Assembly (NCBI RefSeq): GCF_002006995.1
Contig: NZ_MRUL01000012.1
Location: 1 to 64,000, forward strand
Origin: Izhakiella australiensis
Lineage (GTDB): Bacteria; Pseudomonadota; Gammaproteobacteria; Enterobacterales; Enterobacteriaceae
Direction: 5' to 3'
DNA length: 64,000 bases
Below the pieces are notes generated by a model. It did not search any database. It saw only the letters and a list, made by a program, of their open reading frames with translations, and was not told where the DNA came from. The position numbers and the translations under genes were made by a program. The first letter of the stretch is position 1. Every line of letters begins with the position of its first letter. Positions 8,919 through 18,508 of this stretch are shown here, in pieces.

Positions 8919-10199
8919 ATGAAAAAGAGCATTCGCGCAATTGTCACCGTGGCCCTGGTAGTGGCGGCCTGGAGTCAGACAGCTCAGGCTGTGGTTTACC
9001 CTCTGCCGCCGGCGAACAGCCGTCTGGTTGGCGAGAACCTGGAAATTACCGTTCCGCAGGACAACAAATTACCGCTTGAAGCTTTTGCAGCCCAGTATCA
9101 GATGGGGCTTAGCAACATGCTGGAAGCGAATCCGCATACCGATGTTTATCTGCCAAAACCAGGTTCAAAGCTGATTATCCCACAGCAGTTGATTCTGCCG
9201 GACGCACCGCGTGAAGGCATTATTATCAACAGCGCCGAAATGCGTCTTTATTATTATCCTAAAGGCACCCATACCGTGGTGGTGTTGCCGATCGGCATCG
9301 GCGAGCTGGGTAAAGACACGCCGATGAACTGGACGACAAAAGTAGAAAACAAACGCGCCAACCCCACCTGGACGCCAACGGCAAAAATGCATGCGGAGTA
9401 TGTGGCCGCCGGCACGCCGCTGCCGAGAGTGGTACCGGCCGGTCCCGATAACCCGATGGGCCTGTATGCGCTTTACATCGGCCGCCTGTATGCCGTTCAC
9501 GGTACCAATGCTAACTTTGGTATCGGCCTGCGCGTCAGCCATGGCTGCGTACGCCTGCGCGCCGATGATATTAAATGGTTGTTCGATAACGTCCCGGTCG
9601 GCACGCGCGTACAGTTTATCAACCAGCCGATTAAGGCCACCGTTGAGCCGGACGGTTCACGCTGGGTAGAAGTACACAACCCGCTGTCGGCCAACGAAGA
9701 AGAATTTAACTCACGCGCCCCGGTGCCGCTGGATATTACGCCGGCGGTGAATAAAATCATCTCCGACAACAGCGTCAACACCCAGACGGTTGATCAGGCG
9801 CTGCAGCGTCGCAGCGGCATGCCGGTTGACGTTAATGGCCAGGACAGCGCCGCACAGCCGGTAATGGTACCGGAAAACAGCAACGCGCAGCCCAAAGAAG
9901 AGCCGCTGACGCCAGTTACGCCGCAGGGCATCAATGAAGTGCAGCCAGGCCAGGGTCCGGCGGCAGATGCCCCGGCCGACCAGGCGCCAGGCACTCAGCC
10001 GCAGGCTCCGTCTGATAACAACGGCCAGCAACCGCAGGCTCCGTCTGATAACAACGGCCAGCAGCCACAGGCTCCGTCTGATAACAACGGTCAGCAGCCA
10101 CAGGCTCCGTCTGATAATAACGGTCAGCAGCCGCAGCAGATCAACGCGCCGCAGCCGCCGGTTAACGGTAATGGTAACGCGGCAGCAAACGTCGGTTAA
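8919..10199 (+). CDS. ldtB: L,D-transpeptidase LdtB-like (YbiS) with repeat-containing C-terminal tail
   Basis: A periplasmic YkuD-type L,D-transpeptidase. In E. coli, LdtB attaches Braun lipoprotein to meso-DAP of peptidoglycan. Residues 1-24 form a signal peptide, a LysM-like segment follows (about 50-92), and the catalytic motif SHGCVRLR has its nucleophile at Cys210 and histidine at 208. Residues 1 to about 307 align end to end with E. coli YbiS (306 aa). The remaining 119 residues are an extra Pro/Gln/Asn-rich tail with four perfect or near-perfect 11-residue repeats. The tail could span or bind the wall, but that is inference. A strong terminator follows. Confidence 0.9.
   Translation: MKKSIRAIVTVALVVAAWSQTAQAVVYPLPPANSRLVGENLEITVPQDNKLPLEAFAAQYQMGLSNMLEANPHTDVYLPKPGSKLIIPQQLILPDAPREGIIINSAEMRLYYYPKGTHTVVVLPIGIGELGKDTPMNWTTKVENKRANPTWTPTAKMHAEYVAAGTPLPRVVPAGPDNPMGLYALYIGRLYAVHGTNANFGIGLRVSHGCVRLRADDIKWLFDNVPVGTRVQFINQPIKATVEPDGSRWVEVHNPLSANEEEFNSRAPVPLDITPAVNKIISDNSVNTQTVDQALQRRSGMPVDVNGQDSAAQPVMVPENSNAQPKEEPLTPVTPQGINEVQPGQGPAADAPADQAPGTQPQAPSDNNGQQPQAPSDNNGQQPQAPSDNNGQQPQAPSDNNGQQPQQINAPQPPVNGNGNAAANVG
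10002..10133 (+). repeat. four tandem 33-bp coding repeats in ldtB
   Basis: Four consecutive 33-base units (10002-10034, 10035-10067, 10068-10100, 10101-10133) each encode an 11-residue [11 protein letters not shown]-type motif. Units differ by a few silent changes (GGC/GGT, CAA/CAG, AAC/AAT). The period is a multiple of three, so unit gain or loss would keep the frame. Confidence 0.95.
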
Positions 10200-10219
10200 G
10201 GTTGCTGCTTTACTCGCTT

Positions 10220-10247
10220 AAAGGCCGCCATTGCGGCCTTTATTATT
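10220..10247 (+). terminator. rho-independent terminator of ldtB
   Basis: A 9-bp stem AAAGGCCGC / GCGGCCTTT with a CATT loop is followed by the T-rich ATTATTT, 21 bases after the ldtB stop. Confidence 0.85.
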
Positions 10248-10309
10248 TATCCCCTCGTCCGCAGACGCCCGCCTCTTCACTCTAAAAAGCCTGGCCTTAA
10301 GCGCCGATA

Positions 10310-10349
10310 TCGTCATCTGTTTGTCATCTAAGCTGCGTATCACCGTCAC
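10310..10349 (+). promoter_or_regulatory. PhoB-box-like array upstream of the phosphate transporter gene
   Basis: CTGTCAT-type half sites occur at exact 11-base spacing: TCGTCAT (10310), TTGTCAT (10321), a degenerate one at 10332, and CCGTCAC (10343). PhoB binds such 11-bp direct repeats (7-bp box plus 4-bp spacer). A TTATAA -10-like hexamer begins at 10357, eight bases after the last half site, where a PhoB-dependent promoter would place it. The transporter starts at 10414. Confidence 0.6.
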
Positions 10350-10413
10350 TCTACCCTTATAAACCTGATTACGGGCTTTCCATTTAACCTGACGTCATCG
10401 GTAAAGAGGTTTT

Positions 10414-12030
10414 ATGAGCGACACTATCTGGCAAAACCGTTCTTCCACCGCCTCATCGCTACCCATTTTGCAGCACAAGAACAGCCGGGCCGCCATGAGG
10501 ATATTCTGGCTGCTGCTCACGCTGGGGATTGCCTTTGCTGGGGTCAATCTGTTTCAGGACGTCGCCGACTCCGGCGCCCAGGTAACCAGCTATACCCCCT
10601 TTCTACTGCTGGGGCTGGCGCTGCTGATCGCGCTTGGCTTTGAGTTCGTTAATGGTTTTCACGATACGGCGAATGCAGTGGCTACCGTGATTTATACCCA
10701 CTCACTGACGCCAACGGTCGCCGTATTATGGTCGGGATTTTTTAATTTCCTCGGCGTGATACTTTCCAGCGGCGCCGTCGCCTTCGGTATTATCTCTCTG
10801 CTGCCGGTTGAACTGATTTTACAGGCAGGCACCTCCACCGGCTTTGCGATGGTTTATGCCTTGCTGTTTTCAGCGATTATATGGAACCTCGGCACCTGGT
10901 GGTTTGGACTGCCGTCCTCATCCTCACATACGCTGATAGGTTCTATCATTGGCGTCGGCATCGCTAACGCCCTGCTGAATGGCCGTAGCGGCATCAGCGG
11001 GGTTGACTGGGATCAGGCGCTAAAGGTGGGCTATGCGTTACTGCTTTCGCCGCTGGTCGGCTTTATTTGCGCGGCGCTGCTGATGCTCGCCATGAAGGCA
11101 ATGATTAAAAATCGCCAGCTGTATACCGCTCCTGAAGGAAATAACCCCCCACCCGGCTGGATCCGTGGGTTACTGATACTGACCTGCACCGGCGTTTCTT
11201 TTGCTCACGGTTCCAACGATGGGCAGAAAGGAATGGGGCTGATTATGTTGATTCTGGTGGGGACCATGCCCATCGCTTACGCCCTGAACCGCGCGTCACC
11301 GCCAGCAGAAAGCCCGCGCGTCGCCGCGCTGGCAACCGTCACCAGCCAGCAAATGCTCCAGCAATATCCAGCGCAGCAGCGGTCAGAGACCAGCGCAAAT
11401 CGCCGGGTGCTGACCGCGTTTGTACGCACCGGCGAACTTAATCCGCTGGTGATACCCGCTCTGGCGCAGCTTTCGGCAACCATTGGTCAGCAAATTGGAC
11501 AGTATGGTTCAGTTAATCGCATCCCTGCCCGTTCCGTGCAAAATACCCGTAATGATATGTACCTGGCCTCTGAGAGCATTCACACGCTAAAAGCCAACGA
11601 GCAGGTCAGGCTGAATGCCGATACGCAGCGTAATCTCGCCGCGCTAAAAGGTGAGTTGGACCATGCCACTCGCTACATACCTTTTTGGGTAAAAGTGGTC
11701 GTCGCTATAGCTCTCGGCCTCGGCACCATGGTGGGCTGGCGGCGCATCGTGATTACCGTCGGGGAGAAAATAGGGAAAACCCATTTGAGCTATGCTCAGG
11801 GGGCCAGCGCCGAGCTGGTTACGATGGCCACCATCGGCGCGGCGGATGCCTTTGGACTGCCGGTATCGACCACCCACGTGCTCTCTTCCGGCGTCGCGGG
11901 TACGATGGCGGCGAATCGTTCAGGTTTGCAGGCCGCTACCCTGCGTAACCTGGCCGTTGCCTGGCTGCTGACATTACCGGTATCGATTCTGCTGGCTGCC
12001 CTGCTTTACTGGCTGTTTACCCGGCTGTAA
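10414..12030 (+). CDS. PiT-family inorganic phosphate transporter
   Basis: A 538-residue inner-membrane transporter with the two PiT signatures: GFEFVNGFHDTANAVATVIY near residue 70, and the C-terminal counterpart around DAFGLPVSTTHVLSSG near 480. GLPSSSSHTLIGSIIGVG and FAHGSNDGQKGMG are also present. A hydrophilic loop (about 290-420) separates the two halves. PiT proteins carry metal-phosphate in symport with protons or sodium. The length is somewhat above E. coli PitA/PitB (499), partly because of a 30-residue N-terminal extension before the first helix. The upstream array suggests phosphate-starvation control. Confidence 0.9.
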   Translation: MSDTIWQNRSSTASSLPILQHKNSRAAMRIFWLLLTLGIAFAGVNLFQDVADSGAQVTSYTPFLLLGLALLIALGFEFVNGFHDTANAVATVIYTHSLTPTVAVLWSGFFNFLGVILSSGAVAFGIISLLPVELILQAGTSTGFAMVYALLFSAIIWNLGTWWFGLPSSSSHTLIGSIIGVGIANALLNGRSGISGVDWDQALKVGYALLLSPLVGFICAALLMLAMKAMIKNRQLYTAPEGNNPPPGWIRGLLILTCTGVSFAHGSNDGQKGMGLIMLILVGTMPIAYALNRASPPAESPRVAALATVTSQQMLQQYPAQQRSETSANRRVLTAFVRTGELNPLVIPALAQLSATIGQQIGQYGSVNRIPARSVQNTRNDMYLASESIHTLKANEQVRLNADTQRNLAALKGELDHATRYIPFWVKVVVAIALGLGTMVGWRRIVITVGEKIGKTHLSYAQGASAELVTMATIGAADAFGLPVSTTHVLSSGVAGTMAANRSGLQAATLRNLAVAWLLTLPVSILLAALLYWLFTRL

Positions 12031-12051
12031 TCAGGCTGGCACGCAGACTGT

Positions 12052-13239
12052 TTAATTCTGACGCACGCTCGCCGGTCGCAGGCGAGCCGTCAGCAGGCAG
12101 GCGAGCGCGACCACCGCCGAAGCCGCCAGATAAATAGCGTCAACGCCCCAGTGGCCGATCATCAGCCCGGCGAGCGGCCCGGTGATACCGAGGCCGAAAT
12201 CGAGAAACGCGGAATAAAGGCCCAGCGCCGACCCCTGGCTCTGCGGCGCAACCTGGCGGATCGCTTCTACGCCCAGCGCAGGGAATACCAGCGAGAAGCC
12301 AATGCCGGTAAGAAAGGCGCCAAGATCCACCAGCCATACGCTGCCGGACTGCCAGATGATCAGCAGTCCCAGCGCTTCGACGGCAAAAGAGACCAGCGCC
12401 ACCCGCGCACCGCCCAAACGCGGAATGGCAGAGCTAAATACCAGCCGCACCATAATGAAACCCAGGCTGAAAAGCGTCAGTGAAAAAGCCGCTCCCTGCC
12501 ACTGGTGGCTGGAAAAATAAAGGGTGATAAAGGTCGCGATGGTGCCGAATCCCACGGTTCCCAGGCCAAGGCAAAAGCCGAAGATCCAGATGCGGGAAAA
12601 CACCCGGCTGAAGGGAATACGCTCGCCAACGGTAACATTGACGTCAGAGCGCTGCGATGCCAGCCAGAAGCCCACAGCCGCCATCAGCATAATCAGCAGC
12701 GCAAAGCCGGCAATATTAAACGCCTGATTCAGCATCACCCCCAGCGGTGCGCCAATTGCCATTGCCAGATAGGTCGCGACGCCATTCCAGGATATCACCC
12801 TGGCGCTCTGGGTGCTGCCGACCATATTAATTCCCCAGAGAATAGAGGACGTTGCGGTCAGACTTTCGCCAAACCCCAGCAGCACGCGGCCAACCGCCAG
12901 CAGCAGCAGGCTGATCGGCGGCTGCGTGGAGAACAGCATCGCCAGAACGGTAAATAATCCGCTGGCGCCGCACAGCAGCAACCCCACACGCACCACTTTC
13001 TTCGGCCCAAGCAAATCCGCATAGCGCCCGGCCTGAGGACGACTTATCAGGGTAGCGAAATATTGTAAGCTGATGATAAGTCCGGCAATAAAAGAGCTGT
13101 ATCCCAGGGTGTTATGTACGTAACCAGGCAGAACTGCCAGCGGCAGACCTATCGACAGATAGCAGAAGAAGGTGAAGATAACGACGGAGAAAATGCGCTT
13201 ATTAAGCTGGGCGCTGCTCAGGGTCTGGCTGACGGTCAT
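12052..13239 (-). CDS. MFS transporter, YhhS/YfcJ type
   Basis: This 395-residue, 12-helix major facilitator resembles E. coli YhhS and YfcJ: GLPLAVLPGYVH, then ISRPQAGRYADLLGPKK (the loop 2-3 MFS motif), LGFGESLTATSSILWG and SLVFPALGVEAI. The E. coli relatives are putative sugar or drug effluxers with no firm substrate. It is convergent with the phosphate transporter, with a 21-base gap. A perfect CRP-type palindrome lies directly upstream of the start, suggesting control by carbon status. Confidence 0.85.
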   Translation of the reverse strand: MTVSQTLSSAQLNKRIFSVVIFTFFCYLSIGLPLAVLPGYVHNTLGYSSFIAGLIISLQYFATLISRPQAGRYADLLGPKKVVRVGLLLCGASGLFTVLAMLFSTQPPISLLLLAVGRVLLGFGESLTATSSILWGINMVGSTQSARVISWNGVATYLAMAIGAPLGVMLNQAFNIAGFALLIMLMAAVGFWLASQRSDVNVTVGERIPFSRVFSRIWIFGFCLGLGTVGFGTIATFITLYFSSHQWQGAAFSLTLFSLGFIMVRLVFSSAIPRLGGARVALVSFAVEALGLLIIWQSGSVWLVDLGAFLTGIGFSLVFPALGVEAIRQVAPQSQGSALGLYSAFLDFGLGITGPLAGLMIGHWGVDAIYLAASAVVALACLLTARLRPASVRQN

Positions 13240-13259
13240 GATAAAACCAAAGCAAGTAA

Positions 13260-13275
13260 TGTGATTTTTATCACA
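13260..13275 (-). promoter_or_regulatory. perfect CRP-type palindrome upstream of the MFS transporter gene
   Basis: TGTGA-TTTTTA-TCACA is an exact TGTGA-N6-TCACA match. It lies 20-36 bases before the start codon of the MFS gene. Its closeness to the start suggests either a site at the promoter itself or a repressing position. FNR (TTGAT-N4-ATCAA) would be a poorer match. Confidence 0.65.
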
Positions 13276-13362
13276 TCTTACACCGGGTGGAGGCAGAGAT
13301 CCCGCGCAGAATCGCGGGAATTTATCTCAAATATCGGTGCCGTAGCGGCAGTCGTAACCCGG

Positions 13363-14328
13363 TTACATTACCGGCTGACGGCTTATCTGTCGGGCATATT
13401 CGCCTTCAATAGTTCTGGCGATATCCGTGGAATTATTGAGCGCGCGGATCAGGGTAAAAAGTTCCGTCGCTTCGCCATAGGCCTTGCGCAAATAGCCCAG
13501 CCACTGCTTGATGCGCGCAACGTGGTACATGCCGGTATCACCCTGCTTTTCCAGCTGAACATAGCGGTGCAGCAGCTGCAAAACCTGCGGCCAGGGCATC
13601 GGCGGCGCATTGTCCTTAATCACTTTGCTAAGGTTAGGCAGGTTAAGCGCCCCGCGGCCAACCATAACGTCCTGACAGCCGGTAGTTTGCAAACAGTGCT
13701 GCGCGCTTTGCCAGTCGACGATTTCACCGTTCGCGATCACCGGTATTTTCAGGCGGCGGCGAATTTCGCCGATCGCCGCCCAGTTAATCCGCTCGGCTTT
13801 GTAACCATCCTCTTTGGTACGGCCATGCACCACCAGCTCGCTGGCGCCGGCCTGCTGTACCGCATCGGCGATTTCAAAACGTTGCGCGCCGGAATCCCAT
13901 CCCAGCCGCACTTTCACCGTGATCGGCAAGTGCGCCGGTACCGCAGCGCGCATCGCCTTTGCGCCGCGATAGATAAGCTCAGGATCTTTCAGCAGGGTCG
14001 CGCCGCCGCCGCTGCCGTTGACCGTTTTCGAAGGACATCCGCAGTTCAGATCCACGCCCCAGGAACCAAGCTCTACCGCCCTGGCCGCGTTTTCCGCCAG
14101 CCATTCGGGATATTGCCCCAGCAGTTGAATACGCACCGGCGTACCTGAAGGCGTGCGGCTGGCATGGTGTAATTCAGGGCAGAGCCGATAAAACAGTTTT
14201 ACCGGCAGACGCTGATCAACCACCCGCAGAAACTCACTGATGCAAAGATCGTAGTCGTTGACGCTGGTGAGCAGCTCGCGAACTAACGAATCAAGCACCC
14301 CTTCCATCGGCGCCAGTAAAACGCGCAT
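13363..14328 (-). CDS. dusC: tRNA-dihydrouridine(16) synthase DusC
   Basis: FMN-dependent reductase that makes dihydrouridine at position 16 of tRNA using NADPH. The flavin-binding barrel starts [13 protein letters not shown]. The active-site stretch [18 protein letters not shown] holds the catalytic cysteine near residue 98, and [10 protein letters not shown] and ANGEIVDW follow. The 321 residues fit DusC (E. coli 315). It lies 15 bases downstream of rhlE on the same strand and may be read through from it. In E. coli dusC sits by yohC/yohD, so this is the right end of the relocated block. Confidence 0.93.
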   Translation of the reverse strand: MRVLLAPMEGVLDSLVRELLTSVNDYDLCISEFLRVVDQRLPVKLFYRLCPELHHASRTPSGTPVRIQLLGQYPEWLAENAARAVELGSWGVDLNCGCPSKTVNGSGGGATLLKDPELIYRGAKAMRAAVPAHLPITVKVRLGWDSGAQRFEIADAVQQAGASELVVHGRTKEDGYKAERINWAAIGEIRRRLKIPVIANGEIVDWQSAQHCLQTTGCQDVMVGRGALNLPNLSKVIKDNAPPMPWPQVLQLLHRYVQLEKQGDTGMYHVARIKQWLGYLRKAYGEATELFTLIRALNNSTDIARTIEGEYARQISRQPVM

Positions 14329-14343
14329 CTCAACGTTTTTCCG

Positions 14344-15708
14344 TCAGGCGTTACCGGCCGGCTTACGGCGCGGTGGACGTGAACGACGCGGTTGACCGTT
14401 ACCCGGCGCAGCGCTATCACCCTGCGGCCGTCCGCCCTGACGCGCCGCGCGCGGCCTGTCATTTCTGGCACCGGCATCACGGTTACCGCTGCGGGCGCCG
14501 CCCTGGCCTCCGCGACCACCCTGACCGCGCGCCTGCCGCCCGTTGACGATAGGCTCGGCTTTGATGCTCGGATCGGGATCGAAACCGTGTTCGGCAATGC
14601 GGGGGATCTCACGCTTCAGCAGACGCTCAATATCGCGCAGCAGTTTGTGCTCATCGACGCAAACCAGCGACAGCGCTTCACCGGTTGCCGCCGCACGACC
14701 GGTGCGACCAATACGATGGACATAGTCTTCCGGCACGTTTGGCAGCTCGTAGTTCACCACGTGAGGCAGCTCTTCAATATCAAGGCCGCGCGCGGCAATA
14801 TCGGTCGCCACCAGTACGCGGATGGTATTGGCTTTAAAATCAGCCAGCGCCCGGGTGCGTGCGCCCTGGCTTTTGTTGCCGTGAATCGCGGCGGCGGTAA
14901 TGCCGTCTTTATTCAGCTGCTCGGCAAGATGATTAGCGCCGTGTTTGGTACGGGTAAATACCAGCACCTGACGCCAGTTATCGCGGCCAATCAGATAAGA
15001 AAGCAGCTCGCGCTTACGCTTTTTATCAACAAAATGGACGTGCTGGGTGACCTGCTCCGAAGCGGTGTTGCGGCGCGCAACTTCTATCTGCGCCGGATTA
15101 TGCAGCAGCTTTTCCGCCAGCGCCCGGATGTCATCAGAGAAGGTGGCGGAGAACAGCAGATTTTGTCGTTTGGCCGGAAGCTTAGCCAGCACGCGACGAA
15201 TATCGTGGATAAAGCCCATATCCAGCATGCGGTCAGCTTCATCCAGCACCAGAATTTCGATCTTCGACAGGTCGACGGCATTCTGGTGCTCCAGATCCAG
15301 CAGGCGCCCCGGCGTGGCTATCAGGATATCAACGCCGCCGCGCAGCTTCATCATCTGCGGATTAATGCTCACGCCGCCGAACACCACCAGCGAACGCAGC
15401 GATAAATATTTACTGTAGTCCTGGACGTTATCGCCCACCTGCGCCGCCAGCTCGCGGGTTGGCGTCAGGATCAGCGCCCGTACCGGGCGGCGGCCTTTTG
15501 CCGCGCCGGCGTTGGCGCTCAGTTTCTGCAACAAAGGCAGGGTAAAACCGGCGGTTTTACCGGTCCCCGTCTGCGCGCTGGCCATCAGGTCGCGACCTGC
15601 AAGCACCACGGGGATCGCCTGACGCTGTACCGGCGTAGGCTCACGATAGCCCTGCTCTTCCACCGCACGCAGAATATCGGCACTCAGGCCGAGAGTATCA
15701 AATGACAT
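14344..15708 (-). CDS. rhlE: ATP-dependent RNA helicase RhlE
   Basis: DEAD-box RNA helicase involved in ribosome assembly and RNA turnover. Motifs in order: Q motif (GYREPTPVQ), I AQTGTGKT, Ia [38 protein letters not shown], then a basic Arg/Gly-rich tail from about 385. The start at 15708 (MSFDTLGLS) gives 454 residues, the same as E. coli RhlE; the longer open frame to 15813 has no family support. The synteny neighbour ybhQ lies upstream on the same strand. Confidence 0.95.
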   Translation of the reverse strand: MSFDTLGLSADILRAVEEQGYREPTPVQRQAIPVVLAGRDLMASAQTGTGKTAGFTLPLLQKLSANAGAAKGRRPVRALILTPTRELAAQVGDNVQDYSKYLSLRSLVVFGGVSINPQMMKLRGGVDILIATPGRLLDLEHQNAVDLSKIEILVLDEADRMLDMGFIHDIRRVLAKLPAKRQNLLFSATFSDDIRALAEKLLHNPAQIEVARRNTASEQVTQHVHFVDKKRKRELLSYLIGRDNWRQVLVFTRTKHGANHLAEQLNKDGITAAAIHGNKSQGARTRALADFKANTIRVLVATDIAARGLDIEELPHVVNYELPNVPEDYVHRIGRTGRAAATGEALSLVCVDEHKLLRDIERLLKREIPRIAEHGFDPDPSIKAEPIVNGRQARGQGGRGGQGGARSGNRDAGARNDRPRAARQGGRPQGDSAAPGNGQPRRSRPPRRKPAGNA

Positions 15709-15880
15709 AAAGTTGACTGACTCCGGATCCGCCCTGTCTGCAAATGGCAGCGTAGTTTCCAGGGGGAACAATGATCGCCAGGAAACCATATCCTGACGCT
15801 TGAATAGATGCACAAACTACAGTGCGTTAGCTGCGCAGTGTAGCAGATTGAAAGGAATACGGGGATTTATTTATCAGGCT

Positions 15881-15921
15881 GGCTAGCCCGATGGCGTTGA
15901 CTCAATGCCATCGGGCTAGCC
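15881..15921 (-). terminator. long-stem hairpin after ybhQ
   Basis: 15-bp perfect arms GGCTAGCCCGATGGC / GCCATCGGGCTAGCC, ending nine bases from the ybhQ stop, with an 11-base loop. No clear U-run follows. Confidence 0.55.
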
Positions 15922-15929
15922 GACGCTGT

Positions 15930-16328
15930 TCAGCGATGACGACGCTGATGTCGCGGTTGGGGCTGCGGATCTTTCGCCAGCAGCGAAAGCAGCGCGGGAC
16001 CGGCCAATACCACAATACCGAGGCAGGCCAGCAGCAGATTGTTATGCACAATCCGGGAAATCTGGTATAGCGCCAGCATTGCCGCGCCGAAGTAATAGGT
16101 GGTGGTGAAATCTTCAAAAAAATCGCCAAAGCGACGTAAAGACGCGACGCGTTGGGTCAGCAGCATACAGGCAAAAATCAGCGCATACAGCCCTAACAGC
16201 GCGCCGCTAACCTGCATCAGCGTCTGGTGCCTCCACCCCCATACCAGCGCACCGATAAGCGCCAGATGCACGACAATGTGCAGGCAAGTCTGTCCAGTAA
16301 CTATCTGAACACGGTTAGACCATCTCAT
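15930..16328 (-). CDS. ybhQ: inner membrane protein YbhQ
   Basis: 132 residues with about four transmembrane helices, similar over its length to E. coli YbhQ (136 aa): the VTGQTCLHI start, the TTTYYFGAAMLALY segment, and the NNLLLACLGIVVLAGPALLSLLAKD end. The start at 16328 was chosen for its AGGAGA site and family match; the frame is open a further 36 bases upstream. Function is unknown. It is divergent from ybhP, as in E. coli. Confidence 0.9.
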   Translation of the reverse strand: MRWSNRVQIVTGQTCLHIVVHLALIGALVWGWRHQTLMQVSGALLGLYALIFACMLLTQRVASLRRFGDFFEDFTTTYYFGAAMLALYQISRIVHNNLLLACLGIVVLAGPALLSLLAKDPQPQPRHQRRHR

Positions 16329-16508
16329 TCGTTTCTCCTGGCAGCTCAAACAAAGAGCGCCCAAGTGGTTTACGACAACGTCGCAATGGATTTCCTCAGA
16401 CTAACGTAATTTTCGGAAAAAACCGCAAATAGCCGGGTGCTACTGCGCCCTTTTGTGACTGAGACTACACTTTACTTTTCATTTGCTGAAAAGGAGAGCG
16501 CGCCCAGT

Positions 16509-17270
16509 ATGCCACAAAACGATGAAAAATTTTCATTTAAAGTCCTGACCATTAACACCCATAAAGGATTCACCAGCTTCAACCGTCGTTTTATACTGCC
16601 CGAATTACGGGATGCAGTACGCGCTACCTCCGCTGATATTGTCTTTCTGCAGGAAGTGATGGGCACCCAGGCTATCCATCCGCTCCAGGTGGAAAATTGG
16701 CCCAATCAATCCCACTACGAATTTCTCGCCGATACCATGTGGAATGACTATGCCTACGGGCGTAACGCCGTTTACCCGGAAGGCCATCATGGTAATGCCG
16801 TCCTGTCACGATTTCCGATTAGTCACTGGGAAAATAGCGATATCTCGGTGGAAGGAACGGAAAAAAGAGGCATGCTGCACTGCACGCTACAGCTACCCGA
16901 GCGCCAGCAGACGCTGCACGTTATTTGCGTCCACCTTGGCCTGCGCGAAGCGCACCGCCAGGCGCAGTTAGCAATGATGTGTGAGATGATCAACCAGCTG
17001 CCAGCGGACGCGCCGGTGGTGGTTGCCGGCGATTTTAATGACTGGCAGGGGCGCGCGAATGCCATTTTGCAAAAGGGCGCCGGTCTGGATGAAGTATTCA
17101 GCCGTAAAAAAGGCCGTCCGGCGCGCACCTTCCCGGCACGCTTCCCGCTGCTGCGACTCGATCGTATCTATGTCCGCAACGCCGGTATCAGCCATCCCTA
17201 CGCGCTGCCGGTGCGCCCGTGGTCGCATCTTTCCGATCATGCACCGCTGGCGGTGGAGATAACCCTGTGA
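16509..17270 (+). CDS. ybhP: endonuclease/exonuclease/phosphatase-family protein YbhP
   Basis: 253 residues, the same as E. coli YbhP. The EEP (DNase I-like) fold is marked by ITINTHKGF-like strand 1, the LQEVMG metal-site glutamate, the GNAVLSR strand, VAGDFNDW and the terminal [14 protein letters not shown] enzymes cleave phosphodiesters or phosphomonoesters of nucleic acids, sugars or lipids; the cardiolipin-synthase neighbour hints at lipid or phosphoester chemistry. The last four bases overlap the GTG start of clsB, so they are probably translationally coupled. Confidence 0.92.
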   Translation: MPQNDEKFSFKVLTINTHKGFTSFNRRFILPELRDAVRATSADIVFLQEVMGTQAIHPLQVENWPNQSHYEFLADTMWNDYAYGRNAVYPEGHHGNAVLSRFPISHWENSDISVEGTEKRGMLHCTLQLPERQQTLHVICVHLGLREAHRQAQLAMMCEMINQLPADAPVVVAGDFNDWQGRANAILQKGAGLDEVFSRKKGRPARTFPARFPLLRLDRIYVRNAGISHPYALPVRPWSHLSDHAPLAVEITL

Positions 17271-18508
17271 ATATGCCGTGGCGAGAGGGCAATCAGATTC
17301 GCTTGCTGGAAAACGGCGAGCAGTTTTTCCCGAGGGTCTATGGCGCACTGCAACGGGCGCGCGAGCGGGTGCTGCTCGAAACCTTTATTCTGTTTAACGA
17401 CAAAGTTGGCAAAGCGCTACAGCGCGAGTTGCTGGCAGCCGCAAAGCGCGGCGTGCGCATTACCTTGATGGTTGATGGTTACGGCAGTGCCGGTTTACCG
17501 AAAGAATTTGTCAGCAGCCTGACTTCCGCTGGAGTGCGCTTTCTTTACTACGACCCGCGCCCGCTGTTTTTAGGCGTGCGCACCAACGTTTTCCGCCGCC
17601 TGCATCGAAAAGTGGTGGTCTGCGATGGTGATATCGCTTTTGTCGGCGGGATTAACTTTTCTCATGAACACCTGAGCGATTACGGTCCGCAGGCAAAGCA
17701 GGACTATGCCGTCGAGCTGAAAGGGCCGATTGTGGATGATATCGCCCGCTATACCGAGGCGGCGATGAGCGACCAGCCGCCGCCGCGCCGCCGCTGGGGA
17801 CGCCGCCGTCGGGAAAGCGCGCAGGTTCAGCCCGGCGACGCGCAGGCGCGCTTTGTCTGGCGCGATAATCATCAGCACCGTGATGATATCGAGCATGGCT
17901 ATATGGAAATGCTGCGCAGCGCCCGCCGCGACGTCATCATCGCCAACGCTTACTTCTTCCCCGGCTACCATCTGCTGCGCGAGATGCGCAATGCCGCCCA
18001 GCGCGGCGTGCGCGTGCAGCTTATCGTGCAGGGGAAGCCGGATATGGCCATCGTTAAAGTGGGCGCTGAGCTGTTGTATAACTACCTCATCAGCGCCGGC
18101 GTTGAGATCTACGAATACCGCCGCCGCCCGCTGCACGCCAAAATCGCCGTGCAGGATGAATACTGGTCAACCGTCGGCTCCAGTAACCTCGATCCTCTTA
18201 GCCTGTCGCTCAATCTGGAGGCCAATCTGTTTATCCATGACCGTGCGTTTAATCACCTGATGCGCGAAAATCTTAACCAGCTGCTGAACGAAGACTGCCT
18301 GCGCATTGAGGAGAGCCATCTGCCGGCGCGCAGCTGGTGGCAACTGAGTAAAAGCGTGGTGGCATTTCACTTTTTACGCCATTTCCCCGCTATCGCCGGC
18401 TGGCTGCCGGCTCATACTCCCAGGCTGGCCGAGGTCGAACCGCCTGAACAGCCGCAAATGGAAACCCAGGACCGCGTGGACTCTGATAATCCGGGGGGAA
18501 AACCCTGA
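17267..18508 (+). CDS. clsB: cardiolipin synthase B
   Basis: Phospholipase-D-superfamily transferase that makes cardiolipin at the inner membrane. The two HKD motifs are present: [16 protein letters not shown] (about 121-136) and [18 protein letters not shown] (about 290-307). Starting at GTG 17267 gives 413 residues, exactly the E. coli ClsB length; an upstream start at 17219 would cut into ybhP. The C-terminal part ([19 protein letters not shown]) matches the family. Its stop overlaps the ybhN start by one base. It is the middle gene of a tight three-gene operon. Confidence 0.94.
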   Translation: MNMPWREGNQIRLLENGEQFFPRVYGALQRARERVLLETFILFNDKVGKALQRELLAAAKRGVRITLMVDGYGSAGLPKEFVSSLTSAGVRFLYYDPRPLFLGVRTNVFRRLHRKVVVCDGDIAFVGGINFSHEHLSDYGPQAKQDYAVELKGPIVDDIARYTEAAMSDQPPPRRRWGRRRRESAQVQPGDAQARFVWRDNHQHRDDIEHGYMEMLRSARRDVIIANAYFFPGYHLLREMRNAAQRGVRVQLIVQGKPDMAIVKVGAELLYNYLISAGVEIYEYRRRPLHAKIAVQDEYWSTVGSSNLDPLSLSLNLEANLFIHDRAFNHLMRENLNQLLNEDCLRIEESHLPARSWWQLSKSVVAFHFLRHFPAIAGWLPAHTPRLAEVEPPEQPQMETQDRVDSDNPGGKP

